Source: Pseudobdellovibrionaceae bacterium | GTDB taxonomy: Bacteria > Bdellovibrionota > Bdellovibrionia > Bdellovibrionales > JAGQZY01 | Assembly: GCA_020635085.1 (NCBI GenBank) | Contig: JACKAL010000002.1 | Span: forward strand, 124,001-188,000 | Direction of reading: 5' to 3' | DNA: 64,000 nucleotides | Shown here: positions 58,787-64,000 of the stretch, piece by piece | Layout of the letters: each line of letters opens with the position of its first letter | Numbering within the stretch: the stretch's first letter is position 1 | Translations under genes and position numbers: made by a program | The notes under the pieces: generated by a model | What the model was told of the DNA's origin: nothing | Seen by the model: the letters and a program-made list of their open reading frames with translations, nothing else | The model's database searches: none

Positions 58787-60901
58787 TCAAGGCTGTTGTT
58801 GCGGATCTCCAATCTTCTGATACAAAAATTCAAACTGAAGGGCATTCCATTTCGCTAGTTGCTTAAAGTTCGCATTGCCGGCATGTCCACCCTCGACGTT
58901 TTCATAGTAAAGTACCTCTTTGCCGTAGGCTTTCATCTTTGCCGCCATCTTGCGCGCATGCCCTGGGTGCACGCGATCATCTTTCGTCGATGACATAAAG
59001 AACACCGCTGGATAAGTTTTATCTGCGCTCACATTCTGATACGGTGAATACTTCAGAAGCGCTTTGCGGTAACGAGGAATTTTGGGATCTCCATACTCAC
59101 TCATCCAACTCGCGCCTGCGAGAAGTTGCGAATACCGCATCATATCGAGTAGCGGCACAACACACAGAACCGCGCCGTAAAGATCGGGTCGCTCCGTCAT
59201 CACTGTTCCCACTAAAAGACCACCGTTACTGCGACCACTGATCGCCAAATGTTGCGCGCTGGTTACTTTGTTTTTTATGAGATCTTCAGAAACGGCGATA
59301 AAGTCATCGAAGGCGCGCTGACGATTTTCCTTAAGCGCCGCTTGATGCCACTTCGGACCATACTCGCCGCCACCACGAATGTTCGCCACTACATACACAC
59401 CGCCACGCTCAATCCACATTTTTCCAACCAATGCATTATAGGAGGGGATTTGTGAAATAGTGAAGCCTCCATACCCCCACTGCAATGTGGGTGCTGTGCC
59501 ATCAAACTTCATTCCGCTTTTATAAACTAAAAAATAGGGAACCTTGGTGCCGTCTCTACTCACTGCAAACTTTTGTTCGACCTGAACATTTTTAGCATCA
59601 AAATAATCTGGAAGAGATTTTAACTTGCGGCCGCCTTTACCAAATTCATAACTGTAAAGAGTCATTGGTTGATTAAAGCTTTCGAAGTAATACAAAAATA
59701 AATCCGCCTCATCTGTTCCTGAGGACAAATGAATATTTCCTTTACCTGCTAGTTTGAGTTGACTCAAGGGTAACCATTTGCCCGATTTATCTTTACCGGT
59801 AACCAATAGCTGGCTCTGTACATCCTCGAGAATCGAAAGGGCAATTTTTGATTTTAAACTCACAAGGCCAGAAAATGATTGATTGTTTTTTGGTGTAAAC
59901 AACAATTGCACATCGTCCGCTTGTAACTCTCTTCCCGCGCTGGCATCGGCCATAGAGATCACCGCACCCGGTAAATAACTTGTGCCGGAGAAGTTCCACG
60001 GATTGTGCAGTTCAAAAATAAAATCATCGCCAAAAAAACCCACCAACTCCGCTCCTACGGGCTTGGGAATACGCAATAATTTTTGCGTGCTCGGCTGATA
60101 GATGTATTCTTCGGAATTAAAAAAATCGACCCCGCGAGACACAATCACCCAGCGCTTTAAGCGGTGTTTAACACTATAGGGTGTCATGCCTAAATCTTTT
60201 GGTTGCCCCTCAAAAATAATTTGACCCGAATTATACGCCGTACCTCTAGTCCATAAACGAACCTGCCTTGGGTACCCTGATTCGGTTAAGGTTTCAGAAC
60301 CAAAATCGCTGGCCACTAAAAGATGATCTTTGTCTACCCATACCACACTGGATTTTGCCTCTGACAGCACAAATCCGTTGGCAACGAACGTTTTGGTTTT
60401 TAAATTGTACTCTCGAACTACACTTGCATCTTTTCCCCCTCGCGATAGACGCAGCAAACACAACTCATATGCCGGCTCCAAACATTGAATCCCCTGGTAG
60501 ACCCAGTTTTCTTTTTCCTGAGCGGCTAAAGCATCTACATCTAGTAGCGTTTCCCAGGAAATTTGTGCTTTTTTGTAGTTCTCAAAAGAAGTGCGACGAA
60601 GCACACCGCGCACATGTTGGTCATCGCGCCAGAAGTTCATGATCATTTTATTATTTACAAAATTACCGCTGGGGATTTTATCTTTCGCTTCCAGAATTTT
60701 AAGCGCGTCGCTCTCGGCTTGCTTAAATCGTGGCACTTCGGTCAGTTGCTTTTGGCTTTCATGGTTTTGCCCCTCGACCCATGCTAAGGCCTCTTTACCC
60801 TCGATATCCTCTAGCCACAAATACTCATCTTTTTGTGAAGATGGCCCGTGAACACAAGAAACAATTGTCAGCAATATGACCAATAAGCTTATCTTTTGCA
60901 T
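58787..60901 (-). CDS. S9 prolyl oligopeptidase, lipoprotein
   Basis: A 704-residue peptidase hydrolysing short proline-containing peptides. It is anchored by lipobox VSC (MQKISLLVILLTIVSC). Beta-propeller domain to about 420, then the alpha/beta hydrolase: Ser in SGRSNGGLLVG, Asp in SSTKDDRVHPGH and His in GGHAGN. The family is mostly cytoplasmic; signal-bearing members occur in several deltaproteobacteria. Start ATG 60901 (GGGAGAAGATG upstream); a frame reaching 61195 lacks support. It is divergent from asnS. Confidence 0.93.
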   Translation of the reverse strand: MQKISLLVILLTIVSCVHGPSSQKDEYLWLEDIEGKEALAWVEGQNHESQKQLTEVPRFKQAESDALKILEAKDKIPSGNFVNNKMIMNFWRDDQHVRGVLRRTSFENYKKAQISWETLLDVDALAAQEKENWVYQGIQCLEPAYELCLLRLSRGGKDASVVREYNLKTKTFVANGFVLSEAKSSVVWVDKDHLLVASDFGSETLTESGYPRQVRLWTRGTAYNSGQIIFEGQPKDLGMTPYSVKHRLKRWVIVSRGVDFFNSEEYIYQPSTQKLLRIPKPVGAELVGFFGDDFIFELHNPWNFSGTSYLPGAVISMADASAGRELQADDVQLLFTPKNNQSFSGLVSLKSKIALSILEDVQSQLLVTGKDKSGKWLPLSQLKLAGKGNIHLSSGTDEADLFLYYFESFNQPMTLYSYEFGKGGRKLKSLPDYFDAKNVQVEQKFAVSRDGTKVPYFLVYKSGMKFDGTAPTLQWGYGGFTISQIPSYNALVGKMWIERGGVYVVANIRGGGEYGPKWHQAALKENRQRAFDDFIAVSEDLIKNKVTSAQHLAISGRSNGGLLVGTVMTERPDLYGAVLCVVPLLDMMRYSQLLAGASWMSEYGDPKIPRYRKALLKYSPYQNVSADKTYPAVFFMSSTKDDRVHPGHARKMAAKMKAYGKEVLYYENVEGGHAGNANFKQLAKWNALQFEFLYQKIGDPQQQP

Positions 60902-60904
60902 CAT

Positions 60905-61200
60905 TCTTCTCCCAATCCGTGTTTTGTTAATTAGTGGTTGAGAATAACGGGCTCTTTTAGCGGGTTCAAGGCACAGGAGACTGCGCATAAAATTCCTCTT
61001 AATAATGCGCGGCAACATTGTGGTCATTTTCCTCTGCTTTGCAGCGCACTTTTCCGTCTTATTCTTGCTTTTATTTTTAAGTGCAATGTAGGATACGCCC
61101 TTGCGCGTTGATCGAACTGATTTCTCAGAAACTGGTGTCCTTCTGGAACTAAAGTTTTTGCGAGGCGCACTTTGGAAAACTCCACCAGGAGGCAAGTGAA
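60905..61200. other. divergent intergenic region, prolyl oligopeptidase / asnS
   Basis: About 296 bp containing both promoters. Open frames here lack a ribosome binding site and run into the genes on either side. No T-box-like leader is evident before asnS. GCGCACTTT occurs twice, near 61046 and 61165. Confidence 0.45.
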
Positions 61201-62490
61201 TTGCGTTACTACATTGAAGATCTTAAAAACTATGTTGGACAAACCGTAGAGCTCAAAGGTTGGGCCTTTAATCTTCGCGGTTCTAAAAATTTTAAATTTC
61301 TTATTCTTCGCGATGGCACTGGCCTGTGCCAATGTGTGGTGGCAGAAGGCGAAAGCGAAAAAGAATCTTTCGATAATTTTTCTCAACTCACGCAAGAGTG
61401 CACTGTTCGCGTGGTCGGCACTGTTCGCGAAGAATCGCGAAGCCCGGGCGGCTACGAGCTTCTCGTAAAAAACTTTGAAATCCTCGCGCCCTCGGTGGAC
61501 TATCCGATCACCCATAAAGAACACGGCCCTGATTTTTTAATGAACCACCGCCATTTGTGGCTCCGCGGAAAACGCCAACATGCTATTCTGCGCGTGCGTT
61601 CTGAGATTATTTCTGCCATTCGCGATTTTTTTGATGGCCGCGGCTTCGTGTGTACAGATGCGCCGATTTTTACTCCCAGTGCCTGCGAAGGAACATCCAC
61701 TCTTTTTCAAACCCAGTACTTCGATGAAAAAGCCTATTTATCACAAAGCGGCCAGCTCTATATGGAGGCAACTGCTGCTGCTCAAGGAAAAGTGTACTGC
61801 TTTGGTCCTACATTTCGTGCTGAAAAATCCAAAACACGTCGTCACCTGATTGAGTTTTGGATGGTGGAGCCAGAGGTGGCTTTTAATGATCTTTACGACA
61901 ACATGGAACTTGCCGAACAGTTTGTTGAGTATATCGTTCAACGCACGATTAAAAACAAACGCACAGAACTGGAAGCGCTCGGGCGTGACCTGTCGAAACT
62001 TGAGCCCATTAAAACACCCTTTCCACGCCTTCACTATAAAGAAGCGGTGGATATTATCCTTAAAGAAAATGCAAATTTTATTGTCGGCGATGATTTTGGT
62101 GCCCCCGATGAAGCCATCTTATGCACCAAGTTTGAAAAGCCTGTGTTTGTGCATCACTTTCCCAGCGCTATCAAAGCATTCTACATGAAGCACGATGAGA
62201 AAGAGCCGGAGTACAGTATGAGCTGTGATCTGCTAGCTACAGAAGGCTATGGAGAAATCATCGGTGGTGGCCAGCGCGAAGAAAGCTTAAAAGCTCTCGA
62301 AAAACGCATTCTTGAACACAAGCTCAAAATCGAAGATTTTCAATGGTATTTAGATCTGCGCCGCTATGGCTCCTTCCCTCACTCTGGTTTTGGTTTGGGT
62401 ATTGAGCGCACGGTTGCCTGGATTTGTGGACTTCAACATGTCAGAGAAACGATTCCTTTTCCAAGATTGTATGGGCGAAGCTACCCATAA
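61201..62490 (+). CDS. asnS: AsnS, asparaginyl-tRNA synthetase
   Basis: A 429-residue class IIb synthetase charging tRNA-Asn. The N-terminal OB-fold anticodon domain (VELKGWAFNLRGSKNFKFLILRDGTG) and catalytic motifs are visible: motif 2 TFRAEKSKTRRHLIEFWMVEPE, motif 3 GFGLGIERTVAWICG, and the GGGQREESL-type loop. Start TTG 61201 with CCAGGAGG ten bases upstream, so TTG is the true start. The carboxyltransferase gene follows 12 bp after the stop. Confidence 0.96.
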   Translation: MRYYIEDLKNYVGQTVELKGWAFNLRGSKNFKFLILRDGTGLCQCVVAEGESEKESFDNFSQLTQECTVRVVGTVREESRSPGGYELLVKNFEILAPSVDYPITHKEHGPDFLMNHRHLWLRGKRQHAILRVRSEIISAIRDFFDGRGFVCTDAPIFTPSACEGTSTLFQTQYFDEKAYLSQSGQLYMEATAAAQGKVYCFGPTFRAEKSKTRRHLIEFWMVEPEVAFNDLYDNMELAEQFVEYIVQRTIKNKRTELEALGRDLSKLEPIKTPFPRLHYKEAVDIILKENANFIVGDDFGAPDEAILCTKFEKPVFVHHFPSAIKAFYMKHDEKEPEYSMSCDLLATEGYGEIIGGGQREESLKALEKRILEHKLKIEDFQWYLDLRRYGSFPHSGFGLGIERTVAWICGLQHVRETIPFPRLYGRSYP

Positions 62491-62502
62491 GCGAGGTATA
62501 TG

Positions 62503-64000
62503 ATGGATACAACACAAGAAAAATTAACCGCCTTAAGAAAGCGTAATGAAATTTCCTTTAAAGGTGGCGGAGAAGAGCGCCAAGCTAAACATCGCGCCGG
62601 TGGTCGGCTCACGGCCCGCGAACGCCTAGATGTTCTTCTTGATCCAGGTAGTTTCGTTGAAACCGATCGTTTCGTAACTCAACGTTGTACTAATTTTGGC
62701 ATGGCCGATAAAACTGTGCCGGGTGACGGCATTATCACGGGTTACGGCAAAATCAACGGTCGCCTTGTTTATGTGTATAGCCAAGACTTTACCATTCTCG
62801 GCGGCAGCATGTCGCGTACACAAGCGAACAAGATTTTAAAACTCATGGATATGGCGATTAAAAATGGCGCTCCCATGATTGGCTTAAATGATTCCGGTGG
62901 TGCTCGTATTCAAGAGGGTGTTGAAGCTCTCGGTGGCTACGCCGATATTTTCTTAAAAAACGTTCTCTCCTCTGGGGTCGTGCCACAAATTAGCGCTATC
63001 ATGGGGCCATGTGCTGGTGGTGCGGTCTATAGCCCATCGATCACCGATTTTATTTTTATGGTGAAAAAATCGAGCTATATGTTTGTAACCGGTCCGGATG
63101 TCATCAAGGCCGTCACTCACGAAGAGGTGACAAAAGAAGATCTCGGCGGTGCACTCACGCACAATCAAAAATCTGGTGTCGCCCATTTTGCTGCGGAAGA
63201 TGACAAACACTGCTTGTTAATGATTCGCGAGCTTTTAAATTTCTTACCGAGCAATAATCTCGACGATGCGCCTCTTCAGGAAACATCGGATGCGCCCGAT
63301 CGCTTAGTAAAGGAATTAAATACCTTTATTCCTGATAACTCGCGTAAGCCTTACGACATGAAAGAGCTTATTCATCATGTTGTTGACGAAAAATATTTTC
63401 TTGAGGTGCACCAACACTACGCTCAAAATGTGGTTGTCGGTTTTGCCCGCTTCAATGGACACAGCGTAGGGATTGTCGCCAATCAACCACAAGTACTTGC
63501 CGGTTGCCTGAACATCGATGCCAGTAAAAAAGCCGCTCGCTTTATTCGTTTTTGTGATGCTTTTAATGTTCCGATTGTTTCTTTTGTCGATGTTCCCGGT
63601 TTTCTTCCAGGAACCGACCAAGAGTGGGCAGGTATCATCACCCACGGGGCAAAGCTTCTTTATGCCTATGCGGAAGCCACTGTGCCAAAAATTACCGTCA
63701 TCACTCGTAAAGACTACGGCGGTGCGTACTGCGTGATGTCCTCTAAGCATTTACGTGGAGATGTGAACCTTGCCTACCCGTCCGCGGAAATTGCCGTGAT
63801 GGGCGCAGAAGGCGCGGTGAATATTATTTTCCGCGATGCGATTAATAAAGCGTCAAACCCTGCGGACGAGCGCACAAAACTTATTAAAGAGTACGAAAAT
63901 AAATTCAATAATCCTTATGTTGCAGCCGAGCTTGGCTACATTGATGAGGTGATTGAGCCCGCGCAAACACGTGTTCGTATTATTCAAGCGCTTGATATGT
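62503..64000 (+). CDS. acyl-CoA carboxylase carboxyltransferase subunit (PccB-like), C-terminus cut
   Basis: About 499 residues are present; only the last few of the usual 510-520 are missing at the window edge. The crotonase-fold N and C halves are both visible: GGRLTARERLDVLLDPGSFVE, PGDGIITGYGKINGR, DSGGARIQEGVEALGGYADIF, IMGPCAGGAVYSPSITDFIFM, VPGFLPGTDQEW, KDYGGAYCVM and the final GAEGAVNIIF. It belongs to the beta subunits of propionyl-CoA carboxylase and related enzymes, transferring carboxyl from biotin to CoA thioesters. The start is either ATG 62500 or 62503 (AGG upstream). Partner biotin carboxylase is expected beyond the window. Confidence 0.94.
   Translation, partial: MDTTQEKLTALRKRNEISFKGGGEERQAKHRAGGRLTARERLDVLLDPGSFVETDRFVTQRCTNFGMADKTVPGDGIITGYGKINGRLVYVYSQDFTILGGSMSRTQANKILKLMDMAIKNGAPMIGLNDSGGARIQEGVEALGGYADIFLKNVLSSGVVPQISAIMGPCAGGAVYSPSITDFIFMVKKSSYMFVTGPDVIKAVTHEEVTKEDLGGALTHNQKSGVAHFAAEDDKHCLLMIRELLNFLPSNNLDDAPLQETSDAPDRLVKELNTFIPDNSRKPYDMKELIHHVVDEKYFLEVHQHYAQNVVVGFARFNGHSVGIVANQPQVLAGCLNIDASKKAARFIRFCDAFNVPIVSFVDVPGFLPGTDQEWAGIITHGAKLLYAYAEATVPKITVITRKDYGGAYCVMSSKHLRGDVNLAYPSAEIAVMGAEGAVNIIFRDAINKASNPADERTKLIKEYENKFNNPYVAAELGYIDEVIEPAQTRVRIIQALDM

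Noticed and set aside
61024..61524. 166-residue minus-strand frame over the asnS start
   Set aside because: Overlaps the asnS coding start, lacks a ribosome binding site and has no domain; the asnS TTG start has a strong AGGAGG.
1..64000. tRNA, rRNA, CRISPR array, prophage or transposase
   Set aside because: Scanned for cloverleaf ends, regularly spaced short repeats and DDE/HUH or integrase motifs by eye; none seen, though a small RNA could escape unaided reading.

Overview
The window reads as one stretch of a chromosome from the Bdellovibrio-like bacteria (Bdellovibrionota / old Oligoflexia). This is inferred from gene content, not from a marker alignment. The pointers are a TIGR02147/DUF4423 regulator (a family largely confined to Bdellovibrio relatives and Fibrobacteres), a PhaR-type regulator, a prkA-yhbH-spoVR stress operon, PilT, MreB, many small signal-peptide proteins and lipoproteins, and a set of exported peptidases and nucleoside-salvage enzymes of the kind used by predatory or scavenging bacteria. 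I saw no rRNA, tRNA, CRISPR array, recognisable transposase or integrase. Both window edges cut genes: an exported coiled-coil protein at 1-296 and a propionyl-CoA-carboxylase-type beta subunit at 62503-64000.

Layout. 1-5.0 kb (minus): GGCT-like protein, trmL, secA, a zinc-ribbon protein and the truncated exported protein. 5.2-7.1 kb (plus): glnB-glnA. 7.1-8.3 kb: two divergent lipoproteins. 8.3-11.3 kb: a cassette of about 2.5 kb flanked by an exact 241-bp direct repeat of the 3' end of an RlmD/RumA-type methyltransferase gene. It carries three small exported proteins (one with two DUF333 units) and a TIGR02147 regulator. 12.3-15.4 kb (plus): GMP reductase-like enzyme, AI-2E/PerM-type membrane protein, coiled-coil protein. 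15.5-20.1 kb (minus): prkA-yhbH-spoVR. 20.4-22.9 kb: TPR lipoprotein and LolB-like lipoprotein. 23.2 kb: phaR. 23.8-25.8 kb: lpoB and a COG3014 lipoprotein. 26-30 kb: sensor histidine kinase with a small membrane protein, then mreB. 30-34 kb: glpD, a GNAT-like gene, a HAD phosphatase, pepP. 34.4-37.8 kb (minus): xseA-xseB-ispA and a patatin-fold lipoprotein that has lost its nucleophile. 38-43 kb: small membrane protein, exported coiled-coil protein, a 141-bp near-palindromic element, PBP1A. 43-47.7 kb: uvrA and a sigma-54 activator. 47.8-50.4 kb: a Flp-pilin-like membrane protein, a TPR protein and an unknown. 50.4-53.2 kb: divergent RNase G and pilT. 53.4-56.2 kb: deoC-deoA-punA. 56.3-60.9 kb: LytM-type M23 peptidase, subtilase lipoprotein and prolyl oligopeptidase lipoprotein. 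61.2-64 kb: asnS and the carboxyltransferase.

Functional themes are nitrogen sensing and assimilation (glnB/glnA), protein export and envelope growth (secA, mreB, PBP1A, LpoB, LytM peptidase, LolB-like protein), breakdown of external protein and nucleosides (S8 and S9 peptidases, PepP, deoC-deoA-punA), and stress/storage control (PrkA module, PhaR). The most unusual pieces are the repeat-bounded TIGR02147 cassette, the long palindrome before the PBP1A gene, the active-site-dead patatin, and the Flp-motif protein. Small membrane and lipoprotein genes of unknown role are spread throughout. Start sites were chosen from ribosome binding sites and signal peptides, so several are shorter than the longest open frame.
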